A DNA stretch of 64,000 nucleotides from an uncultured Bacteroidales bacterium (GCA_947169105.1 CAMVOL010000002.1:62001-126000); one strand, 5' to 3'; positions 1 through 10,916 are shown, numbered from the stretch's first letter. Translations and numbers: made by a program. Notes: generated by a model from the sequence alone, not told the origin.

Positions 1-324
1 ATGGCGGATGCCGTTTTCGCCGATGTTCCGACCCTTCACGAACCAATCAAGCACTATCATCCTGTAAGAAAGGGAAATATCCTCATCATCCCTGTGAAAA
101 ACGATATTCAGGAGAATGCCTTCGCGCCCCTCAAACATCAGGTGCTGAGGTATTTGCGCGACAACTGGGACGGGACTTTGGACGATATTGAGGTGAAGCT
201 CGACATCAGTATGGAAACCAAGAAGTTTATCTTGGACGACAATGACAAACTGAACGCTCTTCGCGAACAAAATCCTGATATTGCTGACTTTATAAAATCT
301 TTGAACCTGCGAATCAAAAACTGA
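1..324 (+). CDS. dnaX: C-terminal part of DNA polymerase III subunit gamma/tau (probably truncated by window edge)
   Basis: ORF begins at the window edge; C-terminal tail resembles Bacteroidota gamma/tau C-termini (LKHQVLRYLRDNW...NPDIADFIKSLNLRI). Confidence 0.5.
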   Translation: MADAVFADVPTLHEPIKHYHPVRKGNILIIPVKNDIQENAFAPLKHQVLRYLRDNWDGTLDDIEVKLDISMETKKFILDDNDKLNALREQNPDIADFIKSLNLRIKN

Positions 325-325
325 T

Positions 326-1123
326 ATGAGAAACCGAACTTTGATTTTCCTGTTTTCATTCCTGCTATTTCCTGGCCTTTTTGCGCAGGAAACGGACAAT
401 AATGACCAGGAGGAATTGTTGGTGGATGGCCGGTATGTCGGCGGAAACTTATATGTGCTCAACCCCTCTGCGGGTGACGGCTTCAGCGTGCAAGGTGTCA
501 CGCTCAACGGCAAGGAGTATCCGTTCACGCACAACTCCAACGCCTTCGAAATCAGCCTCGCCGACTACACCCCCAACGATTATGTCATCGTGCAGATCGC
601 TTACCTCAAAGGCACCGAGCCGAAAGTGGTCAATGCGGAAAGCCTCGTCAAGGAGTCGGAATTTGCGCTCCCTTCATTTATATATAATAAGAAGACGAAG
701 CTCATTGCTTGGAATATCAAGGAGATGGACAAAGCGTGCAGCTACCGGCTGGAACAGTTTTTGTATGGTAAATGGATAACTGTCAAGGATTTGGGGACAC
801 CTGATGATATGATTGCCGATACCTACCTGCCTGTTCTGCTGACGGGGATGAACCTGTTCCGCATCAAGCAGGTGGATGCCTCCAATAAGGAGCTTTTTTC
901 ACCGGTAGTGAAGTTAAAAAGTCCTAATAGGAAGGTATATTTAGTGGCGGACAAGGTGAAGGATTTCATTGAGTTTACCGCTGTTACCCACTATGAACTC
1001 TATGATGCCAACGGTTTTTTCATCAAGCGCGGCACCGCACAAAAGGTGAATATCAGTGACTTGAAAAAAGGAAACTATTGGATTAATTTTGACGGGAAGG
1101 AAGCGTTTATCACCAAAAAATAG
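326..1123 (+). CDS. Secreted hypothetical protein with signal peptide and short T9SS-like C-terminal domain
   Basis: N-terminal MRNRTLIFLFSFLLFPGLFAQ; C-terminal ..HYELYDANGFFIKRGTAQKVNISDLKKGNYWINFDGKEAFITKK resembles a type A sorting domain. Confidence 0.6.
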   Translation: MRNRTLIFLFSFLLFPGLFAQETDNNDQEELLVDGRYVGGNLYVLNPSAGDGFSVQGVTLNGKEYPFTHNSNAFEISLADYTPNDYVIVQIAYLKGTEPKVVNAESLVKESEFALPSFIYNKKTKLIAWNIKEMDKACSYRLEQFLYGKWITVKDLGTPDDMIADTYLPVLLTGMNLFRIKQVDASNKELFSPVVKLKSPNRKVYLVADKVKDFIEFTAVTHYELYDANGFFIKRGTAQKVNISDLKKGNYWINFDGKEAFITKK

Positions 1124-1128
1124 GAAGT

Positions 1129-1449
1129 ATGGAAACTGAAAAAACGTATTACACGATTAATGAGGTGGCGGAAATGTTCAATGTAAACGCCTCATTATTA
1201 CGCTATTGGGAGAAAGAATTTACCCAAATCAAACCATACAAGAACAAGAAGGGCGACCGCCGTTTCACCCGTCAGGACATCGAAACCATCCGTACCATTT
1301 ACACCCTGACGAAGGAAAAAGGTTACACTTTGCAGGGAGCAAAAGATGTCTTGAAGCAGGAAAAGAAGGAGGAAAGCACGAACAAAGAGGTGGTGAAACG
1401 CTTGAAGAAACTGAAGGAGCGGCTGTTGGAGATACAGGAAAGCCTGTAA
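1129..1449 (+). CDS. MerR family transcriptional regulator
   Basis: YYTINEVAEMFNVNASLLRYWEKEFTQIKP...RRFTRQDIETIRTIYTL. Confidence 0.9.
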   Translation: METEKTYYTINEVAEMFNVNASLLRYWEKEFTQIKPYKNKKGDRRFTRQDIETIRTIYTLTKEKGYTLQGAKDVLKQEKKEESTNKEVVKRLKKLKERLLEIQESL

Positions 1450-1543
1450 GAATTTGTTTCTCCTACTTTGTTTTTTTAAGTATATTTGCCGCGTTTTTTG
1501 AAACACTTGATTTTTAATCTAAACAATTAAATAACAACGAATT

Positions 1544-2743
1544 ATGCCACAAATTTCCAACAAGGGGCAGTCTATGCCCTCCTCTCCCATCCGTAAGCTC
1601 GTCCCATTTTCTGACGAAGCCAAGAAAAGAGGTGTCCACGTTTATCACCTCAACATCGGGCAACCCGACATTGAGACGCCCGAAGGCGCCCGCAAGGCCG
1701 TGAAGGAGTTTGACCAGAAGGTGATTGCCTACAGTCACTCCGCCGGTATCCTCAGCTGCCGCGAAAAGCTGGTCGAGTACTACAAGAGTGTCAACATCAA
1801 CCTCACCCCCGACGAAATCATCATGACCACGGGCGGTTCGGAGGCCATCCTGTTTGCTTTCAACAGCTGCCTCGACCCGGGCGACGAAGTCATCATCCCC
1901 GAACCTTTCTACGCCAACTACAACGGCTTCGCCATCACCTGCGGCGTAACCGTGAAGCCCATCATGTCCACTATTGAGAACGGCTTCGCCCTTCCGTCCA
2001 TCGAAGAGTTCGAAAAGATCATCACCCCGAAGACGAAGGCCATCATGATCTGCAACCCCAACAACCCGACGGGCTACCTCTACTCCAAAGAGGAAATCCT
2101 GAAGCTGGCTGAAATCGTGAAGAAGCACGACCTTTTCCTGTTCGCTGACGAGGTTTACCGTGAATTCTGCTATGACGGTGTACAGCACTTCTCCGTGATG
2201 GAGGTTCCGGAAATCGCCCAGAATGTTGTTTTACTTGACTCTGTGTCAAAACGTTACAGCGCTTGTGGTGTCCGTATCGGTGCTTTCATCACCCACAACA
2301 AGGATGTGTATGCCACCGCAATGAAGTTCGCCCAGGCCCGCCTCAGCCCGCCGACCTATGGTCAGGTGCTCACCGAAGCCGCCGTCGATACCCCGCAGGC
2401 TTACTTTGATGCCGTCATCAACGATTATGTGGCACGCCGCAACACCGTTGTAAACGCCATCAATGCCATGCCCGGCTGTATGTGCCCGATGCCGAAAGGT
2501 GCGTTCTACGCCGTCGCCCGCCTGCCCATCGACAACTCCGACAAGTTCTGCCGCTGGCTGCTGGAAGACTTCAACCTCAACGGCGAGACCGTGATGCTGG
2601 CTCCCGCCACCGGTTTCTACTCCACCAAAGGCAAGGGTACCAACGAGGTGCGTATCAGCTACTGCCTGAAGGTCTCTGACCTCGAAAAGGCCATGAAGTG
2701 CCTCGAAGCCGCCCTCAAGGTCTATCCGGGAAGAACCTGCTAA
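1544..2743 (+). CDS. Pyridoxal phosphate-dependent aminotransferase class I/II
   Basis: NPNNPTGYLYS, ADEVYREF, SVSKRYSACGVRIG motifs. Confidence 0.92.
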   Translation: MPQISNKGQSMPSSPIRKLVPFSDEAKKRGVHVYHLNIGQPDIETPEGARKAVKEFDQKVIAYSHSAGILSCREKLVEYYKSVNINLTPDEIIMTTGGSEAILFAFNSCLDPGDEVIIPEPFYANYNGFAITCGVTVKPIMSTIENGFALPSIEEFEKIITPKTKAIMICNPNNPTGYLYSKEEILKLAEIVKKHDLFLFADEVYREFCYDGVQHFSVMEVPEIAQNVVLLDSVSKRYSACGVRIGAFITHNKDVYATAMKFAQARLSPPTYGQVLTEAAVDTPQAYFDAVINDYVARRNTVVNAINAMPGCMCPMPKGAFYAVARLPIDNSDKFCRWLLEDFNLNGETVMLAPATGFYSTKGKGTNEVRISYCLKVSDLEKAMKCLEAALKVYPGRTC

Positions 2744-2758
2744 ACCAAAAAAAATCCG

Positions 2759-2808
2759 AAAAAATTGGCTACTCTGTTAAAAATATGCAGAGTAGCCAAT
2801 TTTTTTTA
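2759..2808. terminator. Bidirectional intrinsic terminator
   Basis: 13-bp perfect stem ATTGGCTACTCTG/CAGAGTAGCCAAT flanked by A and T tracts, between convergent genes. Confidence 0.9.
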
Positions 2809-2819
2809 GGGGGGAATCA

Positions 2820-3401
2820 TCAATTTTCCGAGACATTCTTCGGCACGTCTAACCAGTGCCGGTAATTCGGTCCCAAGTGGCGTACGGCCGTCTCCCATAC
2901 GGTGGACGGGGAATCGCAAAAGAGCAGTTCCCGACGGTACTCCGTCACGACCCACATCCCACGTTCCAGCTCATCGTCCAACTGCCCCTCGCCCCAACCC
3001 GAGTAGCCGAGGTAGAAACGGTACTTCATCGTGGGGATGGCGTTGTACTCGATCATCGATATCAGGGTGTCGTCAATGCCGGAATAGACGCCTTCTGTCA
3101 CAGGATTGTACTTGCCGCTTCCGCTGAAGGTATGCAGGGCGATGATCCCCTCCACACGGACGGGGCCGCCGAAGAAAAACTTACCGTCGATGCGCCAGTC
3201 GCTCTTGGCCTCCCGAATCGGTACGTTGGTGCGGCGGTTCACAATCACCCCCGCCGCCCCCGACGAATCGTAGTCGGTGAGCAGCACCACCGAACGGTTG
3301 AAGTAGGCATCGTTGAAAAACGGCACCGCCACCAGCATCACCCCGTCCTTCAACGGGATGCCCGTCGGCTTCACTTTCAGAAAATCCTGTTCAAAATCCA
3401 T
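2820..3401 (-). CDS. YqgE/AlgH family protein
   Basis: LLTDYDSSGAAGVIVNRRTN...FFGGPV...YLGYSGWGEGQLDDELERGMW. Confidence 0.9.
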   Translation of the reverse strand: MDFEQDFLKVKPTGIPLKDGVMLVAVPFFNDAYFNRSVVLLTDYDSSGAAGVIVNRRTNVPIREAKSDWRIDGKFFFGGPVRVEGIIALHTFSGSGKYNPVTEGVYSGIDDTLISMIEYNAIPTMKYRFYLGYSGWGEGQLDDELERGMWVVTEYRRELLFCDSPSTVWETAVRHLGPNYRHWLDVPKNVSEN

Positions 3402-3407
3402 AGTGGG

Positions 3408-4337
3408 TTACAGCTGTTTGAAATACTCAATCGTTTTCATAAGCCCTTCCCGCAACGGAATGGTCGGCTCCCAATGCAGGATCTCTTTGGCTTGGTCAAT
3501 CACGGGCTGGCGCTGCTGCGGGTCGTCGGCAGGGGCGGGGAGGAACACCAGCTTGGACTTTGAACCTGTAAGTTCTATCACTAATTCAGCTAACTGTTTG
3601 ATGGTGAATTCTTTAGGATTACCAATATTGATGGGCCCAATCACCGAATCATCGGTGTTCATCATCCGGATCAGCCCGTCAATGAGGTCGTCGCAGTAGC
3701 AGAAGCTGCGGGTCTGGCTGCCGTCGCCGTAGAGGGTGATGTCCTCGCCACGCAGGGCCTGCATGATGAAGTTGGAAACGACTCTCCCGTCGTTGGGGTG
3801 CATCCGCGGCCCATAGGTGTTGAAAATCCGTACTACCTTGATTCTCACGTTGTTCTGACGATGATAGTCGAAAAAGAGCGTTTCAGCGCACCGCTTTCCT
3901 TCATCGTAACAGGAACGGACACCAATGGGGTTAACGTTGCCCCAGTACTCCTCCGGCTGCGGGTGGACGACGGGATCGCCATACACCTCGCTGGTCGAGG
4001 CCTGCAAGACTTTTGCGTGGATGCGCTTCGCCAATCCCAGCATATTGATGGAGCCCATCACCGAAGTTTTCACCGTCTTGATGGGGTTGTACTGGTAATG
4101 GATGGGGGAGGCGGGACAGGCCAGATTGTAGATTTCGTCCACCTCGATATAGAAGGGCGAAGTGATGTCGTGCCGGATGACCTCGAAGTAGGGATTATCC
4201 ATCAAATGGACGATATTGCGCTTGTTTCCAGTGAAATAGTTATCAATACAGATAACTTCATTGCCTTCGTTCAGGAGACGTTCGCAAAGATGGGAGCCGA
4301 GGAATCCGGCCCCGCCGGTGACTAGTATCTTCTTCAT
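3408..4337 (-). CDS. SDR family UDP-glucuronate decarboxylase (UXS-like)
   Basis: [65 protein letters not shown]. Confidence 0.92.
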   Translation of the reverse strand: MKKILVTGGAGFLGSHLCERLLNEGNEVICIDNYFTGNKRNIVHLMDNPYFEVIRHDITSPFYIEVDEIYNLACPASPIHYQYNPIKTVKTSVMGSINMLGLAKRIHAKVLQASTSEVYGDPVVHPQPEEYWGNVNPIGVRSCYDEGKRCAETLFFDYHRQNNVRIKVVRIFNTYGPRMHPNDGRVVSNFIMQALRGEDITLYGDGSQTRSFCYCDDLIDGLIRMMNTDDSVIGPINIGNPKEFTIKQLAELVIELTGSKSKLVFLPAPADDPQQRQPVIDQAKEILHWEPTIPLREGLMKTIEYFKQL

Positions 4338-5509
4338 TTTTCCGTTGTTTTTGTCGTTACTTTATGTGCCCGTATGAGGATGTGCTTTTTCCCGAAGGTG
4401 GTGGCGAAAAGGGTGATTTCCCCGCCCGCACCCAACTTGAGGCGTTTACGGAGCTCCGCCTCACCCATCGGGAAATTCCGCACGGTGATGTCCGCTTTGG
4501 CCACTCCTTGTAGCCCCACTTTCAGGTCGGCTTTGCCCATTCCGAAGGTGGCCTCCACTTCGAAGGTGCGGCCGAAGAAGTCGGGGACGAGGACGGACGT
4601 GGTGTACAGGTGGCTGTGCGGGTGCAGTTTTTCGAGGCCGCAGCGGGCGGCTTCGGCGTTCATCACCTCCGCCTTCATCAACGGGGCGGCGGGCTCGTAC
4701 AGATACCGTCCTACCTCACGGGCGTAGCCGATACTGCGGTTACGGTCGTCGTATGGGAAGGTGGCTTTCCGTACCGTGCCGTCGCGGGCGATGTCGGCGC
4801 AAGTGACGGTAAGGCCGGCCTTTTCTCGGTTCGCCAACAGCAGCAGCTCCTTCACCTCGCCCGCGACGGCCACCACGTGGATTTCGGCAATGCCGTCCAA
4901 CGCCTGCACGGCCGAGGTGATGTCGTACATCGGTGACAGCTTCACGAGGACGGTTTCGTAACGTGCCGTGAGCTGCGGCCACCAGCTGAGCAGGTCGGGG
5001 GTGCACTCCTCCAAAAGGAAGACGCGCCGGCCCGCCTCCCGTCGCGACGGGTCTAAGAACACGTAGTCTGCGTCGGGCAGGTTGCCGATACTCCCGTCGG
5101 GATTGAGCCGCGCCTCCACGTTGGGAATCCCCAGCGTCCCGAAGTTGTGACGGACCAGCTCCACAAGATTCGGCTGCATCTCCATGTAAACCACCTTCTG
5201 GAAACGGCGGGCGAAGAAGCTGCTGTCCACGCCCATCCCGCCGGTGGCGTCCACCAATGTGCCGCCCGCCACGAGGGAGGCCTTGTACGAAGCCGTCAGC
5301 TCCGAGGAGGCCTGCTCTACCGACAGCGGCGGCGGAAAAAGCAAATCGAAGTTGCCGTACCACGACGGCAGCTTCGATTTGGCTTTCTGACGTGACTGTA
5401 TCTGCTGCAACAGCCACTTTTTGTCGGAATTGCCGTACCACCCGTCCTTGGCCGACAACGCATAGATGTCGTCGTTCAGATGCTGGCGGATGATGTCGGC
5501 CTCTTCCAT
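4334..5509 (-). CDS. THUMP-like domain SAM-dependent methyltransferase
   Basis: [28 protein letters not shown]; family layout typical of Bacteroidota. Confidence 0.8.
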   Translation of the reverse strand: MEEADIIRQHLNDDIYALSAKDGWYGNSDKKWLLQQIQSRQKAKSKLPSWYGNFDLLFPPPLSVEQASSELTASYKASLVAGGTLVDATGGMGVDSSFFARRFQKVVYMEMQPNLVELVRHNFGTLGIPNVEARLNPDGSIGNLPDADYVFLDPSRREAGRRVFLLEECTPDLLSWWPQLTARYETVLVKLSPMYDITSAVQALDGIAEIHVVAVAGEVKELLLLANREKAGLTVTCADIARDGTVRKATFPYDDRNRSIGYAREVGRYLYEPAAPLMKAEVMNAEAARCGLEKLHPHSHLYTTSVLVPDFFGRTFEVEATFGMGKADLKVGLQGVAKADITVRNFPMGEAELRKRLKLGAGGEITLFATTFGKKHILIRAHKVTTKTTEK

Positions 5510-5511
5510 GG

Positions 5512-7695
5512 TTATTCCTGATTGTCGGAACCCATCGCCTTGAACTTGTATTCCAGCTCTTTGACCTGTTCCTTCGCGGCTTCGATCTTCTTGGCGAACT
5601 CGGCCTTGAGGAGGTCGGCGTTCTTGGAATTCTCAAAGAAACCGAGGTTGTTCTCCCAGATGGCGATTTCGTCTTTCAGCTGGGCGATCTTGTTGGCGAG
5701 GAAACGGCGTTCCTTGTCGAGGATACGGTCGGAGCCGGGATCGCCGAGCACGCGGCTGGAGTTGCGGTTTCCGCTGTGGCGGACTTCAAAAGAGCTGACT
5801 TTCAGGTCGGCGAAACGTTTGTTGAGGGCTTCGCGGTACGCGGCATGGATACGGTCTTTCTCTTTTCTGGGAACATAGCCGATTTCCGTCCATTCGCGCT
5901 GGAAGGCGCTCAGTGCCTCCAGATTGGCGTTTTTGTCATCGCTAAATTCGTAATCTAGAATACGTTGGATGAGGTCCTCTTTCTTGCGGAGGTTCTCTGT
6001 CTCGTTCTCTTCCACATTGCCGAAATACTTGGCTTTGGCTTCGAAGAACTTGTCGCAGGCGGCGCGGAAACGTTTCCAAAGGGCTTCGGAATGTTTGCGC
6101 GAGGTGGTGCCGACCTTCTTCCACTCCTGTTGCAGGGCGATGATGGCATCGGTGGCGGCGCGCCAGTCGGTGCGTTCGGCAATGCCTTCGGCCTGGATGA
6201 TGAGGTTCAGCTTCTGGTTGTAGTTGTTCTGCTGTTCCTCTTTCACTTTGGAGAAGAACTCCTTCTTCTTTTCAAAGAACTTGTCCAAGTTGCCTTTGAA
6301 GCGGGTCCAGATTTCCTCGTTCACTTTCGGCGGTGCGGCGCCGAGGGTCTTCCAAACTTTCAGCAATTCCGTAAGTTGGTCGCTGATCTTGTTGTAATCG
6401 TTGGCATTTTCGGCGGGCTGTGCCGTAAACTCCTCAGCCTTTTCGCACAGCACGAGCTTGGCGTTGTAGTTGTTCTGCTGTTCGGCGAAAAGCTCGTCGT
6501 AATGTTCGCGGCGGCGTTGGTTGATCTGGTCGGAAGCGGCTTTGAAACGTTCCCAAAGTTCCTCCTTCTTGTCGTCCGGAACGGGTCCGATTTCCTTCCA
6601 CTGGTCGTGGAGGTCCTGAAGGGCGGAGAAAGCCTGGTTGATGGATTCCATCAGCATCAGAGCTTCGGCCTGTTCGCACAATTTTATCTTTTGCTCAAGG
6701 TTCTTCTTGAGATCCAAATATTTGAGTTCCTTGTTAATACGGAGAATATCGAAGAATTTCTCCACAAAGAAATGATAGTTCTGCCAGAGGTTGTTAGACT
6801 CGTTCTGCGGCACGGGACCGACGGATTTCCACTTTTCCTGAAGGTCTTTGAACTTGTCGTTCAGCACCTTGAGGTTGGTCTCGTTTTCCACGAGCACGCG
6901 CAGTTCTTCAATGATGCCGCGTTTGGTCTCCAGGTTCTGCTGTTTTTCCTTTTCAAGATTCTCCAAGAATTTCTCCTTGTTGTCCTTGAAAGTGTGCAGG
7001 GCCTCATTGAATTTCAGCTCGATGTCGGTGACTTCGGGTTTGAAATCCTCTTCCTTGTTGTTTTCGTCAGCGAGGAAGGCCTCTTTCTGGGCCTGACGGT
7101 TTTCTTTGAGGATAGCCAAGATGTTGGCTTTCAGCACGCCCACGCGGGTTTTGATTTTGTTGTAGTCGGGTTCGGTGACCACGCGGCTGATTTCCTCAAC
7201 GGCCTTGTCCAACGGAAGGTCTTTGTACTCTGCCTCGATCTGTTCGAGGGTTTCCACCGGTTCTTCCGGAGCGGGCTCGGCCTCCACGGGTTCTGTAGCG
7301 GCCTCGTTGCTTTCGATTTCGCTCATCATTTCGGCGGCGGTTTCGGCAGCTGGTTCTGCAGTGGGTTCCTCCGTAGCGGGGGCTTCAACGGCTTGCTGCG
7401 GTTCCTCGGCGGCTACAGGTTCTTCCGCAACTTGCGGCTGCGGCTCTTCAGCAGGGGCGGGTTCGGCGACCGGTTCCGTAGCTTCCGGGGCGGGCTCCAT
7501 AGCGGGAGCGGCGGGTTCTTCAGAGGCGGTTTCTTCTACGGCCTGCGGCTGTGCCTCTTCTTCGGCGGCAGGTTCGGCGGGAGTCTGCGGAATTTCTTCC
7601 GTTACAGTTTCCTGTGTTACTTCGGATGCACAGGGAGTCGCATCAAGATTCTGATTTTCATCATTTTCCGTGCGGAGAAGGTCTTTTTCTTCCAT
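5512..7695 (-). CDS. DUF349 domain-containing protein with Glu/Pro/Ala-rich N-terminus
   Basis: Repeated LQ.QWKEIGPVP/EELW.RF.AA.D.F modules; acidic low-complexity N-terminus. Confidence 0.88.
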   Translation of the reverse strand: MEEKDLLRTENDENQNLDATPCASEVTQETVTEEIPQTPAEPAAEEEAQPQAVEETASEEPAAPAMEPAPEATEPVAEPAPAEEPQPQVAEEPVAAEEPQQAVEAPATEEPTAEPAAETAAEMMSEIESNEAATEPVEAEPAPEEPVETLEQIEAEYKDLPLDKAVEEISRVVTEPDYNKIKTRVGVLKANILAILKENRQAQKEAFLADENNKEEDFKPEVTDIELKFNEALHTFKDNKEKFLENLEKEKQQNLETKRGIIEELRVLVENETNLKVLNDKFKDLQEKWKSVGPVPQNESNNLWQNYHFFVEKFFDILRINKELKYLDLKKNLEQKIKLCEQAEALMLMESINQAFSALQDLHDQWKEIGPVPDDKKEELWERFKAASDQINQRRREHYDELFAEQQNNYNAKLVLCEKAEEFTAQPAENANDYNKISDQLTELLKVWKTLGAAPPKVNEEIWTRFKGNLDKFFEKKKEFFSKVKEEQQNNYNQKLNLIIQAEGIAERTDWRAATDAIIALQQEWKKVGTTSRKHSEALWKRFRAACDKFFEAKAKYFGNVEENETENLRKKEDLIQRILDYEFSDDKNANLEALSAFQREWTEIGYVPRKEKDRIHAAYREALNKRFADLKVSSFEVRHSGNRNSSRVLGDPGSDRILDKERRFLANKIAQLKDEIAIWENNLGFFENSKNADLLKAEFAKKIEAAKEQVKELEYKFKAMGSDNQE

Positions 7696-7742
7696 AAAAT
7701 AAAAAGAATTTTAAATGAATAAATAGGTTGTTTGATTAGGTA

Positions 7743-9536
7743 TTACTTTTCTTCGTTTTCTTTTTTGTCGTACTGGTAAATCTCGCGGCAGATGGCGTCG
7801 TACTTTTTGTAAAGCACGCGGCGACGGAGCTTTAACGTTTGTGATAGCTCACCGGTCTGGGTGGTCCATGCATCGGCCACAAGACGGAACTGCCGTATCT
7901 GCTCGTGTTCGGGGAGCGTTTCGTTCAGATGGGAAACTTCCCGCTGGATGCGTTTGATAACGCCTTTGTTATGAACAAGTTCCTCATTGTCAATATAGTG
8001 AACTTTGTGCTTGGCGCACCAGAAGTGCAGCGTGTCGAAGTCGGGGACGATGAGGGCTGCCGCAATCTTCTCATTTTCGCCGATCACCATCGCCTGCTCG
8101 ATGAAGGAGGACTCCTTCAGTTTGTTCTCCAGCACCTGCGGCGCGATATACTTTCCTGTGGAGAGTTTGAAAATCTCCTTTTTGCGGTCGGTGATTTTCA
8201 GGTAGCCGTCCACCAGCATCCCGATGTCGCCGGTATGGAACCAACCTTCCTCGTCCACCACTGCCTTAGTGGCGGCATCGTCCTTGTAGTAGCCCACCAT
8301 TAGGCAGTCGCCCTTGGTGAGGATTTCGCCGTCGTCGGCCAGCTTGAACTCGATACAGGGCAGGATGGGGCCAACGGTGCCAGGGTGCAGCTCCCGTTTG
8401 CGCGGGTTGTTCACAGAAATCACGGGAGATGTTTCCGTAAGTCCGTATCCCTCATATATTTGCAGCTTTGCAGCGGTAAAGGTGCGGATGATTTTCTCTT
8501 GGATGGAGCTGCCGCCCGAAACGATAATCATCGGCATACCGCCGAGGTTTTCGCGCCATTTGGAATAGACCAATTTGTCGGCAAGGTCGTATTTTTTCTT
8601 GTAGAACCAGCCTTGATTCTCATTATCATACACTTGTGCAATACGGAACGCCCACTTGTAGATGCTTTTCTTGATACCTTTGAGGTCTTTGCCGGCGGCT
8701 TGCAACTTGTTGAACATCGTCTCCAACACGCGGGGCACGGCGCAGAAACCGGTGGAGTGGATGTCCTTTAAATCCTTAGCGATGGAGGCCAGGCTGGTGG
8801 CGTAGTAGATACTGGAACCCAGAATCTGGTACATATAGTTGCACACGCGCTCATAGACGTGGCTGAGGGGCAAGAAGCTGAGGATGACATCCTTGGAGGT
8901 GTGGGTGTGGAGGGAAGCCACCATAGCGGCGTTGATGACCATGCTCTTGTGGCGGAGCAGCACGCCCTTCGGGTTTCCAGTGGTGCCAGAGGTATAGATA
9001 AGGGTTGAAATATCCTCAGGTGACGTTTCGTCCTTGATTTTCTGGATGGTGGGAGCCCATTTTTCGTAGTTGGCACGTCCTATTTCGAGAAATTCGGCGA
9101 AGGGACGGTGACCCTCAATGGGGTCGATGGTGAAAATCTGCGGGTTCATCACCAGCTCAGGGATGGCGGGTTCCACGCGGCGGTAGATTTGTTCCACCCC
9201 GATGAAGATGAATTTGGCGTCGGAGTGGTTCAGGATGTACTTGTATTCGGTGGGGCTTAGGGTGGGATAGACGGGCACATGCACGCAGCCGGCCATCGTA
9301 ATGCCCATATCGAGGAAGTTCCAGGCAGGGCGATTCTGCATGATGGTGGCCACCTTGTCACCTTTCTGCACGCCCAATTCAAGGAGGGCGGCGGCGATGG
9401 CGTTGGCGTGTTCGCAATATTCGCTAACGGTGTATTCCCGCCATTTTCCAGTGGCATCGCGACGGGCTAAAACCACCTTGTTTCCATAGTTTTCTTTGAG
9501 ATTGTCAAGAATGTCAAAATTACGCAGTAGCTTCAT
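7743..9536 (-). CDS. AMP-dependent synthetase / long-chain fatty acid-CoA ligase (start taken at MKLLRNFD)
   Basis: LIYTSGTTGNPKGVLLRHKS, YGLTETSPVISVN, GWFHTGDIG; ORF extends to 9572. Confidence 0.9.
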   Translation of the reverse strand: MKLLRNFDILDNLKENYGNKVVLARRDATGKWREYTVSEYCEHANAIAAALLELGVQKGDKVATIMQNRPAWNFLDMGITMAGCVHVPVYPTLSPTEYKYILNHSDAKFIFIGVEQIYRRVEPAIPELVMNPQIFTIDPIEGHRPFAEFLEIGRANYEKWAPTIQKIKDETSPEDISTLIYTSGTTGNPKGVLLRHKSMVINAAMVASLHTHTSKDVILSFLPLSHVYERVCNYMYQILGSSIYYATSLASIAKDLKDIHSTGFCAVPRVLETMFNKLQAAGKDLKGIKKSIYKWAFRIAQVYDNENQGWFYKKKYDLADKLVYSKWRENLGGMPMIIVSGGSSIQEKIIRTFTAAKLQIYEGYGLTETSPVISVNNPRKRELHPGTVGPILPCIEFKLADDGEILTKGDCLMVGYYKDDAATKAVVDEEGWFHTGDIGMLVDGYLKITDRKKEIFKLSTGKYIAPQVLENKLKESSFIEQAMVIGENEKIAAALIVPDFDTLHFWCAKHKVHYIDNEELVHNKGVIKRIQREVSHLNETLPEHEQIRQFRLVADAWTTQTGELSQTLKLRRRVLYKKYDAICREIYQYDKKENEEK

Positions 9537-9558
9537 TTGCGTCTTTTTTTTGGGGTGG

Positions 9559-9566
9559 CAAAGATA
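9559..9566 (-). promoter_or_regulatory. Putative -7 box (TATCTTTG)
   Basis: Matches TAnnTTTG upstream of the acyl-CoA ligase gene. Confidence 0.45.
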
Positions 9567-9659
9567 CAACAAAGTTCGTCAAGTTCGGCAGGTTTATAAA
9601 GTTTGTCAAGTTTATAACACGATAAACTTGACAATGATTATCGCATCCTCCTCCCCCCA

Positions 9660-10130
9660 TCAATAGTCAATCTTGTAGGTGCAGTGCTTCCACCGCTGGA
9701 GGACTCCCACGGCCTCATTCCGCATCTTCTGGTAGGCGGAAACCCTTCTTTCCGACCAGTTGAGGTCTAATTCATTATAAATGAAGGAGTCGTCGAAGCC
9801 GGCAGCGGAAGCGTCCGAGCGGTCGGCGGCAAAATAGACGGTTTCGAGGTGGGCCCAGTAGATGGCGCCGAGGCACATCGGACAGGGTTCGCAGCTGGTA
9901 TAGATGTCGCAACCGTCAAGTTGGAACGTGCGGAGGTTGCGGCAGGCCTCGCGGATGGCCGTCACCTCGGCGTGGGCGGTGCAGTCGTTGTCAAGCGTAA
10001 CACGGTTGCTGCCGCGGCCTATCACCTCCCCGTCCTTCACCACCACCGCGCCGAACGGCCCGCCCGTTCCCGTAGCCAAGCACTTCTTCGACAGCTCGAT
10101 GGCTTCCTGCATGAACTTTTCTTCGTACAT
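9660..10130 (-). CDS. Nucleoside deaminase (guanine/cytidine deaminase-like)
   Basis: HAEVTAIREA ... SCEPCPMCLGAIYWA zinc motifs. Confidence 0.9.
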   Translation of the reverse strand: MYEEKFMQEAIELSKKCLATGTGGPFGAVVVKDGEVIGRGSNRVTLDNDCTAHAEVTAIREACRNLRTFQLDGCDIYTSCEPCPMCLGAIYWAHLETVYFAADRSDASAAGFDDSFIYNELDLNWSERRVSAYQKMRNEAVGVLQRWKHCTYKIDY

Positions 10131-10164
10131 AGTTTTACTATAGTAATGCGATTATTTGTATCTA

Positions 10165-10905
10165 TTATTTGAAAATCAAAAAGTTGCCCAAATGCCACTT
10201 CTGCAACCGATAGCACAGGGAGGTGAAAATCACCCCTAAGCCGTATTGGGTGCTGCGGCGGAAGTTGATGGAAGAGGCCTCTGGAAAATACTTTGTGGGG
10301 CAGGTGATTTCGGCCACCTCAAAGCCGGCATAGAAAATCTGCGCCAGCATTTGGTTGTCGAAAACAAAGTCATCCGAATTGGCGTGATAGTTGATTATCT
10401 CCAAAACCTCCCGAGAAAAGGCTCGATACCCCGTATGGTACTCTGCCAATTTTTGGTTCATTACCCAATTTTGGAAAGCAGTCAAACATCTGTTAAAGAA
10501 GTATTTGTATTTTGGCATTCCCCCTTTTAATGCGCCTTTTCCGAGGATTCGGGAGCCAAGTACCACGGGATAAACGCCGTTGGCAATCAGGTAGCACATG
10601 GATTCAATGAGGCGTGGGTCGTACTGGTAGTCGGGGTGCAGCATCACCACAATGTCGGCACCCAACGACAGCGCTTTGTCGTAGCAACTTTTCTGGTTTC
10701 CGCCATAACCGCGGTTCCGTTCGTGCTGGATAATATGCTGTATGCCAAGATTTTTCGCCACTTCTATTGTAGCATCGGGGGAGTAGTCATCCACCAAGAC
10801 CACCTCATCCACAATGTCGAAAGGAATCTCTTGGTAGGTTGCCTCCAGCGTTTCCGCCGCCTTGTAGGCGGGCAAAACCACACAGATTTTCTTTCCTTTC
10901 AACAT
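10165..10905 (-). CDS. Glycosyltransferase family 2
   Basis: VVLPAYKAAETLEATYQEIPFDIVDEVVLVDDYSPDAT; HPDYQYDP. Confidence 0.9.
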   Translation of the reverse strand: MLKGKKICVVLPAYKAAETLEATYQEIPFDIVDEVVLVDDYSPDATIEVAKNLGIQHIIQHERNRGYGGNQKSCYDKALSLGADIVVMLHPDYQYDPRLIESMCYLIANGVYPVVLGSRILGKGALKGGMPKYKYFFNRCLTAFQNWVMNQKLAEYHTGYRAFSREVLEIINYHANSDDFVFDNQMLAQIFYAGFEVAEITCPTKYFPEASSINFRRSTQYGLGVIFTSLCYRLQKWHLGNFLIFK

Positions 10906-10916
10906 AACTTCTTGAT

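Noticed and set aside
4740-5636. 298-aa minus-strand ORF overlapping the THUMP-like methyltransferase
   Set aside because: Arg/Gly/Pro-rich alternate frame; the 4334-5509 frame has recognisable methyltransferase motifs
5965-7722. 585-aa plus-strand ORF antisense to the DUF349 gene
   Set aside because: Gly/Phe/Leu-rich shadow of the Glu/Pro/Ala-rich coding strand; the minus-strand frame has clear DUF349 repeats
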